Assembly (NCBI GenBank): GCA_031769625.1
Contig: JAUIMM010000017.1
Location: 2,470,501 to 2,534,500, forward strand
Direction: 5' to 3'
From: Taudactylus pleione
Lineage: Eukaryota; Chordata; Amphibia; Anura; Myobatrachidae
Length of the DNA: 64,000 bases
Shown here: one piece after another, positions 31,065-42,115 of the stretch
Layout of the letters: every line of letters starts with the position of its first letter
How positions within the stretch are numbered: the stretch's first letter is position 1
Translations under genes and position numbers: made by a program
Notes under the pieces: generated by a model
The model's database searches: none
What the model was told of the DNA's origin: nothing
What the model saw: only the letters and a program-made list of their open reading frames with translations

Positions 31065-32201
31065 CAGGGGCATAACTAGAACTGTTTGGGCCCCATAGCA
31101 ACATGTTTAAGGGGCCCCCCCCCTAACTTAGGTCTTACACAATGCCCATAGTAGTTCCCCTAAAACATTAAATGCCCACTGTAATGGTGCCCCTTATGCA
31201 ATGCCCACTGTAATGGTGCCCCTTACGCAGTGCCCCCAGTAGTAATAATACCCCCTATAGTAATGCGCCTGGTAACAATGCCTCCTGGTAATAATGCACC
31301 TAAAAGTAATGCCCCCTGTAGTAGTGCCACCAGTAGTAAGGGCCCCCTGTAGTAGTGCCCCCTGTAGTGCCACCAGTAGTAAGGGCCCCTGTAGTGCCAC
31401 CAGTAGTAAGGGCCCCTGTAGTGCCCCCAGTAGTAATGCTCCCAATAGTGCCCCCAGGAGTAAGGCCCCTGTAGTGCCCCCATATGATGCTCCCAGGAGT
31501 AAGGCCCCTGTAGTGCCCCCATATGATGCTCCCAGGAGTAAGGCCCCTGTAATGCCCCCATATGATGCCCCCAGTAGAAAGGCCCCTGTAGTGCCCCCAT
31601 ATTATGCCCCGAGTAGTAAGGCAGGCCCCTGTAATGCCCCCAGTAGTAAGGCCCTTGTAATGCCCCATATTATGCCCTGAGTAGTAAGGCAGGCCCCTGT
31701 AATGCCCCCTGTAGTGCCCTCATGCCCCCAGTAGTAAGGCAGGCCCCTGTAGTGCCCCCATATTATGCCCCCAGTAGTAAGGCAGGCCCCTGTAATGCCC
31801 CCCTGTAGTGCCCCCATATGCCCCAGTAGTAAGGCAGGCTCCTGTAATGTCCCTGTAGTGCCCCCATATGCCCCCAGTAGTAAGGCAGGCACCTGTAATG
31901 CCCCCAATAGTAAGCCCCCCGCCGCACACCGACATACACACAAAAAAAAGCAATACTTACCTTAAACCCCACTCCATCCATCCGTCCCCAGCACCCGCTC
32001 CTCGGAACTATAGGAGTGACGACATGACGTCACTCCCATAGTGCACCGCGGGACCCGGAAGCCGGAGCTCTCGGGAGTGAGCTCCGGCTGCCGCTGATGC
32101 TGGCCCGGGGGCGGGGGGGGGGAGAGAAGAATGGAGCGTGTAGGGGGTGCTGGGGCCCCATGGCAACCGCACACCCTGCACCTTCCATAGTTGTGCCACT
32201 G
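31065..32201. mobile_element. 1,137-bp non-autonomous hAT with internal minisatellite
   Basis: CAGGGGCATAACTAG and ATAGTTGTGCCACTG are inverted ends flanked by the perfect 8-bp TSD GATGCAGC (31057-31064, 32202-32209). From about 31190 to 31920 the interior is a degenerate minisatellite of AGTAGTAAGG(C)CCCCTGTA(A/G)TGCCCC. Long open frames on both strands here are by-products of that repeat. 31990-32200 is GC-rich with a GGAAGCCGGAGCTC motif shared with 61320-61340. Confidence 0.94.
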
Positions 32202-32209
32202 GATGCAGC

Positions 32210-33059
32210 TATGATCCGACAAAGACGTTAAATTCAGGGCCATATTTTTCATAAGGCTGACTAGGCTGAAGCCTAAGGGCCTGACAGGCATAGCAGCCCT
32301 GCAGGAAGAAGTTGCAAGACACACTCGTAGTCTGCTGAGGTTTGTTTTGAGACAATAGGGGGGGGCATCAGACCAATAGAGCACTAGTGTCTGGGTTGGT
32401 ACACCTCCATAAGAGGACACGTGACCTCTGTATACACAGGGACAGGAGATTCCACAGGACTTGCAGGTATTCAAGCAGCCCACTAGAGAACTACCACCAA
32501 GTGCAGGGCAAGGATACCCCAGCATACGGTTAGAGCCAAATGGATTGAAGATCCGGAGTGACACACCAGAAGAAATGCTGCAACTTACTGTTAAGTGCAT
32601 GCTGCTAGATGCCGCCACAATACACAAATAAGGACATCCAAAAAACTGACGACCACCTTCAGGGTGAGGGAGATGTACGGGAGGCCCCCCCCAGCAAGGG
32701 TCATCTTACACAGCCCATTCCCAGTGTGTGACGCTACACTGCTGACACCCAACAGGGACATATCATCACTATTTGGAACAAGGACTGTGGAACACCCTAA
32801 AGGAGCCAGCTTATCTTGCCAACAACCTCTCTGACAACAGTCTCCCCGCACTGGACATTATTGATAATTTAATGTACATTTTAGTGGGATTGTCTGGAGC
32901 ACTGTGTCTCCATTTTTAGCAATCTAATAAACAGAAACTCCCTCTATACTGAATCAAGTCATTCCATTATTGCCCTAGATACCATGCACTCTGCACTATT
33001 TCATCTTTAGGCCATACTGTATTAGACCATATACTGTTGCTCATTTTCACTCAAGCATA
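32210..33059. other. Unassigned sequence between two hAT elements
   Basis: GGCTGACTAGGCTGAAGCCTAAGGGCC and following sequence could be old transposon material; no terminus or domain recognised. Confidence 0.4.
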
Positions 33060-33067
33060 CCAGACCA

Positions 33068-34082
33068 CAGTGGCGTAGGGTCTTTGGCGCCCTGTGCAAG
33101 TTGAAGAACGGCGCACCCCCACAAACATAGAAAATTATATTTGTGCACCGAAGGCACGTGACAAAAAATTGGGCATGGTCACACACTGAAGGGGCATGGC
33201 CACTGAAAATGGGGCGTGTCAACATGACATGGCACCCATTTCTTGTCACTCTGGGAACATTCCTTTCCATTCCGTATGCACCTTACCTATACCGTGGTTT
33301 CTCAGAATGTGGAACCTCTGAAGAAATATATCCTCCCCGGGAAGACGGCGTCTTCAGTCGGTATTCACTATTCATGTAGGTCACATCGTCTGGAAGATGC
33401 CTGTTTGTGCAGGAATATTAACAAGGTCATCATCATACAACAGCGGTTCAACCAGACTCGTTCCCCCTGTGTAACTTCCTTCCCCCTTTGTCATCTCTCA
33501 GCCACACAATCTCCCCCTGCGTCATCTCTCAGCACACCATAACCTCCCCCTGTGTTATCTCTCAGCACACCATCATAGATAGACACACACTGACACAGAT
33601 ACACACACTGACACAGATACTCACACACACACTGACACAGATACACACACACTGACACACAGTCACAGATACACAGACACTGGCACATTTACACAGATAC
33701 ACACACACTGACACAGATACACACACACTGTCAGTCACCCCCCCTCCCCGCGGCAGTCCGCCCTCTTCCCCAGCAAAAAAAACGAATACTCACCTGGCTG
33801 GCCAGTGGCTGCTCTGGATAAAACTGGGTAAGGAGGAGTGAGTCACTGTCACCCAGCAGCTCTCAGGGTGGGAATGGCAGTGACTGCCTGGGAGGGGCTG
33901 CGCACTTCTGTTGCAGCTCCCCCTAAAGTCAGCACCAGCAGGCACAGTTGCCTGCTCATTATTAGATCGACAAGTCTTCTTGTACGATGGTATGATGCCC
34001 TGGCCAGCGGCGCCCCCCTCTGCTGGGCCTGCCACAGCGCCCAGGGTGTGTGCCCCACTTGACCCCCATAGTTACGCCACTG
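33068..34082. mobile_element. 1,015-bp non-autonomous hAT
   Basis: CAGTGGCGTAGGG and AGTTACGCCACTG are inverted ends flanked by the perfect 8-bp TSD CCAGACCA (33060-33067, 34083-34090). It contains a minisatellite (33577-33735) and a segment shared with 50381-50556. No coding capacity. Confidence 0.94.
33577..33735. repeat. ACACACTGACACAGAT minisatellite
   Basis: About nine imperfect 14-18-bp units within the hAT at 33068-34082. Confidence 0.92.
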
Positions 34083-34396
34083 CCAGACCAACTCAACATC
34101 CAGAACTCATAGTGGGGTGAATGATTGAAGGGCCATGGGTTAATAATACAGCCCAGGCTAAATTCAGAAAAAATACAAAATCCGGGAATAGCTACCCATG
34201 ACGGAGCTTCTAAGGGGTCTATTTACTAAAAAAAAAGAACTTTATCTCCATCAGGTTCCCCCTGATGAAGTCTTAATTTTATTTGATTAATAAATATTCC
34301 AACAGTTTATGCATGTGGCGCCTCCTTTTTCTGCTGTGTTTGTAGAACAATTAATTGTGGGGACAAATGAGTAGAGTGATGGGATAATATTATATG

Positions 34397-34433
<37 letters not shown>

Positions 34434-34731
34434 TCCAAACGCCTGGCACTCCGAAGGCAGCTGACACCTTTCAATAACCCGCTTGGGTGCCTTCCTCTGG
34501 GGTATTGTGTACCCCCACTACATCCAACCAAATGAGGAGGCACTCCGAGACTTGTAGAAAAAATGTGTATTGGAGATCAACGTTTCGGAGTCAGTCACCC
34601 CTTCATCAGGACACACCTGTGTCCTGACGAAGGGGTGAGTGTGTCCTGACGAAGGGGTGACTGACCCCGAAACGTTGATCTCCAATACACGTTTTTTCTA
34701 CAAGTCTCGGAGTGCCTCCTCATTTGGTTGG

Positions 34732-34810
<79 letters not shown>
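34397..34810. repeat. Inverted Penelope-type LTR pair between TA/CA microsatellites
   Basis: The left arm (about 34529-34600, AGGAGGCACTCCGAGACTTG and GAGATCAACGTTTCGG) is repeated inverted at about 34655-34735, around a centre near 34612. Flanks are (TA)n at 34397-34430 and (TA)n(CA)n at 34733-34810. The motif CCTGACGAAGGGGTGACTGA followed by CCCCGAAACGTTG is typical of Penelope-like element LTR regions in animals as I know them. No reverse transcriptase is present. Confidence 0.6.
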
Positions 34811-34815
<5 letters not shown>

Positions 34816-34920
34816 GCTATCAGCATTTGCACTCAGGGAACTTGCAGACTCATCTATTAAAGTTCTCTGAGTGCTTTTGTCTATCTTTCATTGCATGAGG
34901 AGCACATGGTCAAGTAATAT

Positions 34921-35735
34921 ACGAGGTCTGTCTAAAAAGTTTGGTGAATGGTCTGATATATCTGTTTGCAACAAGGTCGCTCATGCACGCTGACATGCAT
35001 GGACATGTCTGGACCTGCCCCCAGTCGGGGTTTGCCCGAGGCCGCCACCGCACTGCCATTGCATTCATTTCAACAAAGTGTCCCGAGTAGGGAAGGCAAT
35101 CGGGAAGCCGACTGCCTAAATACCGGCAGCCGGCTTCCCGACTGTCTTATCCCGGAAAGGGTGAAATGCCGGGCATCTAGATGTAGACTCCCGCATTTCC
35201 CTGACGCCGGGAGACCGGCGCCCGGCATCACGATCGTAGTGATGCTGGGCGCCGCGAGCGGACAGCCGCGGGCGGGGGGAGGGTTAGGTTTAGGGCTCCC
35301 GGGGGGGACTTAGGGTTGGGCAGCCCCCCGGGGGGGATAGGGTTAGGCTAGGGGGAGGGAGGGTTAGGCACCCCCGGGGGGGACTTAGGGTTAGGCACCC
35401 CCCCGGGGGACAGGTTTAGGCAGCGGGGAAGGGGGTGGTTAGGGTTAGGCACTTAGAGGGGGGATTAGGGTTAGGCACTTGGGGGGGAAGTTAGGGTTAG
35501 GCACCCCTAAGGAGGGTTAGGGGGGTTAGGTTAGGTTAGTGGATACTTACCTATCCACGATCGGGACTTCCAGCGCTGTCGAGCTTCCGCTGCGTCGCAC
35601 TCTGCTCCTGTCGGGCTGCCGCTGACGGGAAATTTCATACCAATTCCCCCGAGTAGTGTGCGTCGAACAGCAATGGAGCAACGACACAACATTAAGTTCT
35701 GTGGAGAAGTGCCATACATACTGTGACTTTTATAT
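34921..35735 (+). mobile_element. Truncated mariner-like element interrupted by a nested element
   Basis: It begins at a TA with TACGAGGTCTGTCTAAAAAG, a mariner-type terminus. After the nested insertion (35091-35648) the sequence resumes. Around 35670 it reads MEQRHNIKFCGE, like the start of a mariner transposase (an xxRxxIKFCV-type motif), then is lost near 35710. The DDD catalytic region and 3' end are absent. Confidence 0.68.
35091..35648. mobile_element. 558-bp element with telomere-like repeats, nested in the mariner
   Basis: It is flanked by a perfect 8-bp duplication CCGAGTAG (35083-35090, 35649-35656), splitting the mariner relic. Ends are GGAAGGCAATCGGG and ATACCAATTCCC. From 35280 to 35545 the interior is a degenerate GGGTTAGG/GGCACCCCCGGGGG repeat. 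The 8-bp TSD suggests hAT mobilisation. GGTTAGGG blocks also occur at 51140-51260 and 52790-52950. Confidence 0.8.
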
Positions 35736-36497
35736 ATACTGTGTGTATGTTTGTGTGTATACATGTACAGTATGTGTGTGTGCTTTATAATATGTAAGAG
35801 GAGATTTATTACCATCTACGAGACACGGTGCTGCAGTATGTAATCATCCAGTCCAGTGTCAGTACAGTATTGAGTCACTACCGTTAAATCACTGTGATAT
35901 TCCAATCATTTCTGTAAGTTCCTGGAAGAATAATAATGATTTATACTGGCCTTATTTTATTGGAAAAATTGAATTCGTTTTATGTTTTTTTTTTCTTATT
36001 TTAAATTTAATTGTGATCTTTATATTCCTTGCCCACACCATCTCCTTCAGCTGCCCTCAAACATAGTGTTTTTATCTTTTACATTAATTTTAATTGCATT
36101 TCATGATGAATAACCTTTCCTTTACCTTGTTTACATGCTGTTATGACTAGAATGTTTAAAATAGCATTGATTTACTTTACAATTGTACAGTAATTAGTAG
36201 GGTGCACTGGTGACTAGGGCTGTAATTAGGTGTGTGCGAGTGGTGCCGCACTGCATCGGGGGCGGCACCGTCGCTTCCCCACAGCACCTGCATGTGACTT
36301 GCAGACCGCATGGAACATCCTTATATCAGCAACGTCCTTGTATCAGCAACACTCTGGGCATAGCCCTGCCCGTTATCAAACTTAAGCGGAGTAATCAACT
36401 ACTCACCTTATATATATATATACACAATAGCTCCAGCAAAACCTCACACCTTAGTGTGTGCAAATGTTCATAAGTAAAATGTGTATCAGTCATTCAT
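35736..36497. other. Unassigned intronic sequence
   Basis: AT-rich, with a short TA run near 36411. No feature recognised. Confidence 0.4.
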
Positions 36498-36505
36498 GTG
36501 CAGAG

Positions 36506-37434
36506 TAGAGATGTGTTCCAACCCTTGTGTTTTGGTTTTGGATCTGGCTTGGTTTTGCTATAACCTCACCTCCGTGTTTTGTTTTGTTTTCGTGTTTTGG
36601 ATCTGGATTTTTTCTTAAAAAATCATAAACACAGCTAAAATCACATAAAATGTGCCTGTTTTTGTTCCTACAGTATAATTAACCTCAATAACACTTATTT
36701 CCAGTAATTTCCAATCAATTTTGACCACCTCACAATATTATTTGCTTCATCTAGTTAAGGCCAAAAGGTTACATCCAGCTAGCTGGCTGACTAAGCTAAG
36801 TGACACAGTGGGCGGCACTAACATGTGGCAGTTCAGCTTCTAATTTCCAACACGGATACAGTGTGTTATACAGTGTGGGTTGGATACCACCAATAGTGCA
36901 CTTACTGTGACAGCAGTGTCGGCAGAGTGGGGTTGCTGACGGTGTTCTCAGTACATGGAATGGCAGTGCTGTGGCGCTGGTTGTGTCCTCAGTGACGGGC
37001 ACCGGTGATGTCGGCAGTGCGGGTGTGCCAGCGGTGTCTTTAGTGCAGGTTTGCTGGCTGGGTCGGCAGTGCAGGGGTTGCTGGCAGTGTCCTCAGTACA
37101 TGGAATGGCAGTGCTGTGGTGCTGGCAGTGTTCGCAGTGAAGGGTACCGGCGGTGTCGGCAGAGCGGGGGTGCCAGCGGTGTCCTCAGTGCAGGTTTGCT
37201 GACTGTATCAGCAGTGCAGGGGTGTACTCAATGCAGGGTGCCGGCTAAGAGCCGTGACAGATGACTCTCTCAGCCAATCAGCTTTAAGCCCGCTCAATAC
37301 AAAACCTTGCGACCCGTCAGCGGGGTCGCGATGTTTTGTCTTCGGTGGGGCAGGCGGGGCTTCGCTCGGATCACACCGGATCCCCGAAATTCGTATGGGT
37401 TCGGATCTCTGATATCCGAATCCGCTCATCTCTA
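36506..37434 (-). mobile_element. 929-bp internally deleted relative of the satellite-bearing hAT
   Basis: The perfect 8-bp TSD GTGCAGAG (36498-36505, 37435-37442) flanks TAGAGATGTG and CGCTCATCTCTA ends. Its left side (TTGGTTTTGGATCTGGCTTG; CTCACAATATTATTTGC; GTGACACAGTGGGCGGC) matches the 3' region of copy B (about 14690-15000) in reverse. Its right side has the same GGGTTCGGAT..ATCCGAA subterminal palindrome. The core (36900-37250) is an 18-36-bp minisatellite with GGTGTCCTCAGTGCAGG, unrelated to the 137/160-bp arrays. Confidence 0.93.
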
Positions 37435-37442
37435 GTGCAGAG

Positions 37443-37939
37443 TAGTTTGGCCAAGCAGTGAGTAAGCAAAGCCTTTCTGTTTCTTTAAGTCCCCATTGCC
37501 GGGTATAGGGTGACACTATTAGCATAAATTCCAAAAGTAATAATACTCATGGCTCAACAATACTGAACATATTATGTGTTTTTAATGGATGCAATGTTTG
37601 CCTTCATCTGTGGCGTAAATTGTGTCCAACTCAGCATGAACCACGATATCTACATTATTTTCACTGGTTTATTATCCAGATTCCAAATCTGTTCCTTTTT
37701 ATGTTATATTGATTTTCAAGATATGTTAGCCCTATAGATTTCTTTGAGGCCAGTATACAGTATATCATTGACACATATTCTCTAGTTAACAATAGTGGTT
37801 ACAAATCCATAGAGGTTTTCATGTGCCAAGGAAAGTATTGGATTGATCTATTGCACTGTACATAAGTATTATATATTATAACCTGAATATTGTTCTTTCT
37901 AGCCACCAAAATGTAACCTATCTTTAAAGATCTGTGGAG
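37443..37939. other. Unassigned intronic sequence
   Basis: AT-rich; nothing recognised. Confidence 0.4.
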
Positions 37940-38232
37940 TTAAGGTGCATACACACGTAACGATTTTGTAACCAACGATTATCTGTCAGATTTTCCCTTG
38001 AGAAGTGAACGATTTTTCGAAGTATGATGAACAAAAAGTTTTCCTTCCCTTAATGAAAATAGTTATGTTGGACAGTCTGAAATTAACTACAAACTACAAG
38101 CGGGAGCGTGCTTGAACGATTTTCGTTCATTGTTATAACTCAGAAACTGAACGATTTTTTGAACAATTGAACGATAACGACGTCCTTATAGTTAAATCGT
38201 TCAAAAAATCGTTACGTGTGTACGCACCTTTA
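37940..38232. mobile_element. 293-bp TTAA-type MITE
   Basis: TTAAGGTGCATACACACG at the left is mirrored by CGTGTGTACGCACCTTTA. The inner arms GTAACGATTTT..AAAATCGTTAC are also inverted. A relative lies at 50892-51098. Confidence 0.8.
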
Positions 38233-38662
38233 TTAATAGTCATTAAACAAAATATGTGAATGGCCTTCTGTGACACCAGGCATCGTTTGAATGAACAACA
38301 AAAGCAGGTGACATGATGCACCTGGCTGCAGCATACAACTGTGATTACACCAGTGACTTGCTGGTAGTCATGTTATCTACAGCAATTTTGACTTTTAGGA
38401 ATGATCATAACCACATTCATATTTTATTTTTCTAATGATCCTGATTAGGCTATAATCATGCAATTGAAATTTGTTTTAAAATTAGGCTTAGGGTATTTTT
38501 AGCAACTTATATGTTCTATCACTGTTACATATCTTGATTGTCATTTTACAGATTTTGTTACTTTCCCTGTGTTTACATAATAGCTTTTTAGTACCTTCTA
38601 GTTTTAACACTTTCAAAGCCCTAATTGTACCATTTTTCTTTCTTAAGCTCGGTACACACTAT

Positions 38663-39382
38663 GGCCCGTATTCAATATATTTCGCACCCGCGATACTTTT
38701 TCGCCTGCCGGACTTTTCGCCTACATCGCGTGTTTTGCAGGTGAAAAAGTATCGCGCTCGTCGCCGCCTAGCCCCGTATTCAATTTGAAAGGACGCGAAA
38801 ATGGCCACTTTAAATGGTCTCAATAGGTGCTATATAGTGTTTTAGCAGAAGTGTTGAAGAATAGCATTTAGCTGTTTGTTTGTTTTTTTTTAAATAACTA
38901 GTCCCAGAAAATTTGGGGTACTTGAAAATGGGGGGTAGCATATTTAAAAGTTCCTAAAGTGGGGTTTAAAAAAATCATGAAAAATCCAACTGCCGAAAGC
39001 ACCTGCAATAAAATAAACACCTGGACCATACTTGGGGACCCCCCTGGAGTCTATTTAGCTAATTTGTAACTTTGTCCGTCATTTTTTGGGGTGTTCTTAA
39101 GTTTTTTTTAAAGAATTTTTTGATGCAGTTCACCTTTGGGGGACTGTCTTAAGGCTGCACAGGGGTTCGCACAATGTTGCATCTCAAAACCCCAATTCTG
39201 CACTTTTTCCGCCTGCTATTAATAGGCAAAACATTTTCACCTATTACATTGCAATGACTTTCCGCCTAGGCGGAATGTCTTTCAAATTGAATACGGCGAT
39301 ACTTTTCTGCATGGTGAAATGACGTCATCGGTGAAACTTTTTCACCGATCTCGGCTTTCCGCTCCAAAATTGAATACGGGCC
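38663..39382. mobile_element. 720-bp MITE with TAT target duplication
   Basis: GGCCCGTATTCAATATA and TTGAATACGGGCC are inverted ends with TAT on each side (38660-38662, 39383-39385). It may be inserted into a TTAAGCTCGGTACACACTA-type MITE that starts at 38643. Interior GCGATACTTTTTCGCC-type motifs form short inverted repeats. PIF/Harbinger-like by TSD length. Confidence 0.78.
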
Positions 39383-39385
39383 TAT

Positions 39386-40391
39386 GCAATGTATCATACA
39401 GTATGATATATAATCCTGATGTGGATCAGAACAATGTATTGTACACATCGATCTGTCTATCCTGACCAATGTATTTTACTCTAAAGTGCACACAAAGTTT
39501 TTTCTTTGGAGTACTCTGTTGCTGGACAATCACTGACCTATAACATACATGTATTTGTAATGCACAATTGGTAATAACAGCAAGCTTAGCATCTAATGCT
39601 GTTCTTTTCTGATTCCAGGGAGCAATAGCTTTGGCTTTCCAATCATCTGGATCCGTTATTTACCCTTAAGACCGTTATAACTGTAGTCTTACTAAGCAGG
39701 ATTTTTGATTTTATTCAAGTTTTTAACCTCTTAACCTCTGATGCACTGTGGCCTCAAATTAATCATTAGATGTGGACCTGAATTAATGAAGGTGCATTCA
39801 TTCTGCACCAGCATTTCTAGTCTGAACCTTTGATGATAATGGATTTCCCATATTGCTGAAATGGGTGGACCTAATGTACATTCACCTGCCCACATATTGC
39901 AGCTTGGGTTGTGCTCCCACTGGACCAATCCATTGCCTGTGTTCAAGTACTGCCACCCAACTGAAACAGACTGGACCATGTTTCTGGATGCCAGCCTGTA
40001 GATTACACATACCCATCTGATATGAGATGTGGAAACTCCCCACTGTAATATATAATTAACAACCATTGCTTTTGTGTGCTTCTCTCTGCCATGTATGAAC
40101 AAACTTGTACATTGCTGAATGAGTTTTACTGAAATAATAATATTGGAATGTACAGTACTGTATTTGTATGCCAGCTTACAGTCAGTTAGTAATTAGTCTA
40201 ATGGCACTGATGATTCATTACTACAGTGGTTCACATATGAAAGTGAAATCACATATTTGACATGCACAATACACTTCCCACACAACAATTTACAGAGTGG
40301 ATCAGACTATGCACTAATCTCCCACTCAGATCTTTGCTTACTGCATAATCCCCTGCATCTCCATCACTTTATTTCTGCTCATGGGGCCTAT
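39386..40391. other. Unassigned intronic sequence
   Basis: No exon or element boundary recognised, apart from the possible outer MITE remnant near 39386-39480. Confidence 0.4.
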
Positions 40392-40989
40392 GGGCCTGAT
40401 CAGAGATGGATATAATGCAGATGTTAACGTAGTTGAACAATTTTTTGCTAATGCGCAAAAGCCTATGAGACCCTCACTGCACAATCGCTAACTGAGGAGT
40501 GTGAGAGTTTATGCAATTGCATAAGACTAATGTGTGAGATGCTGGATGTCTCTATACCTGCATTAATCAGACATTGATATGAGACTTATTGTTAGCTGGA
40601 AAGCCTTTAATGTAATATTGATTTGCATCAACAACATAAATGTAGTATTTATAGAACACCAGTGGGTCCTATGCGATGAGCTTAATTCTTATACAGTGTA
40701 AGCAAAAGGTCAATGTTACAGTCACTGAAATGCTGATTGTGCTGTGACACGTAGCCTGGCTCTGGAGGTCGTAGCTCCCTGTGGACCGTTTGGTGGGTCC
40801 GCTGTGAGTCTTCTTCCTCCGGCCTGAGCGCTGCTGCCACCCATCCTCCTTCTGTTCACTTCCGGTCTCGTTCACTTGACTGCGGCTGCCGGGAGGTCGT
40901 GTTGTTGTGACCGCGGCTAAGAAGTAAATTAATCAAAAATCATATTCCCCCCCACCAAAACAATCCAAACAACAGTAAGACCAAAACCA

Positions 40990-41463
40990 AATACAGGAGG
41001 TTTCTATTACTGTGGGGCATGCACAGCATGCAAAACAACTAAACAAAGAAGCACAACACCCATACGCACAATAACATCCACCAGCAATGGAAAATAACTT
41101 CAAATACAGGGATCACTGTCATTCCACACAAAAGGTATAGTGTACATCCTACAATGCCAATGCCCCAAGCAATACATTGGAAGAACGATACGACCCCTTA
41201 AACAGAGACTAAATGAGCACATAAGAAACATCACCAAAGGCTGCGAGGAACATCCACTCTCAAAACACTATAAGGACAAACATAACTGTGACCCAAGAGC
41301 ATTGATGTTTGCAGGCTTAAAAGAAATACACAAAAACTGGAGGGGGGGGGGCTATATCCTTCAAATAAACAGGGAAGAACTAAAACACATGATCACCATG
41401 GAAACTTTACACCTACAAGGCTTGAACATAGACAACGCCATCAAATCAATTATATGCCATTAG
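40990..41463 (+). pseudogene. Penelope-type GIY-YIG endonuclease fragment
   Basis: A zinc-finger-like CGACTAC (C-x2-C-x2-C, codons at 41011-41031) is followed, after small frame breaks near 41085-41135, by VYILQCQCPKQYIGRTIRPL and KQRLNEHIRNI. This is the GIY-YIG endonuclease core of Penelope-like elements, which nicks target DNA for integration. The 107-codon open segment 41140-41463 carries the GIY-YIG part and a downstream HNCDPRALMF region. The upstream reverse transcriptase is absent and frames are broken, so it is a 5'-truncated pseudogene. Confidence 0.85.
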
Positions 41464-41539
41464 ATCAACAGCCGATAACTACCTGTTATATGTCCCCTAT
41501 GAACATTAAAATATAAATAATATTAATTAAAAAAAAATA

Positions 41540-41578
<39 letters not shown>

Positions 41579-41799
41579 ATTATTTATTTCACACAACCTG
41601 TCACTACACAGATGGGATACTAACCCATAACAATAATAAGAAAAACAGCAATATCACCCACACATCTAGTCAGAACTAATATTAATCAATCAACAAGGAA
41701 CCATAGTTCAGTGTTAGCAGTCAAGTATTAGTATTGATTACTATGAAATTAATAGTAAAGCCATTAAGGAACCACAGTTCAGCAGCAACACACCATACA

Positions 41800-42115
41800 G
41801 GTTGCCACTACCAAAATGGTGGATTAACCCCTGATTCCGCCAGCACAGGAAACTCTCCAGCACAGTCACATAAAGGTAGCCACTACCAATATGATGGGTC
41901 AACCCTTGATTCCCCAGCACAGGAAATACTGCAGCACAGTCACACAATGGGCTATAAGCAGCGTTTGACTGAAAGCCCCACTGACCAATCACTAACAAGC
42001 CACTACCAAGATGGTGTATTAACCCCTGATTCCCCAGCACAGGAAATACTGCAGCACTACCAAGATGGTGGATCACCCATGATTCCCCAGCACAGGAAAT
42101 ACTGCAGCACAGTCA
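41800..42115. repeat. About 70-bp tandem repeat in the Penelope-like element
   Basis: Four to five imperfect units contain GCCACTACCAAxATGxTGG, AACCCxTGATTCC and CAGCACAGGAAATACTGCAG. Confidence 0.88.

Noticed and set aside
31194..31953. Long overlapping glycine/tyrosine- or proline/serine-rich frames on both strands
   Set aside because: They arise from the AGTAGTAAGG/TGCCCC minisatellite inside a non-autonomous hAT.
35280..35545. Former telomere or chromosome-fusion site
   Set aside because: The G-rich block is degenerate and lies inside an element with an 8-bp TSD; transposition explains it better.
41140..41463. Stand-alone homing endonuclease or host GIY-YIG nuclease gene
   Set aside because: The upstream zinc-finger-like motif, frame breaks and inverted arms with a TSD identify it as a Penelope-like relic.
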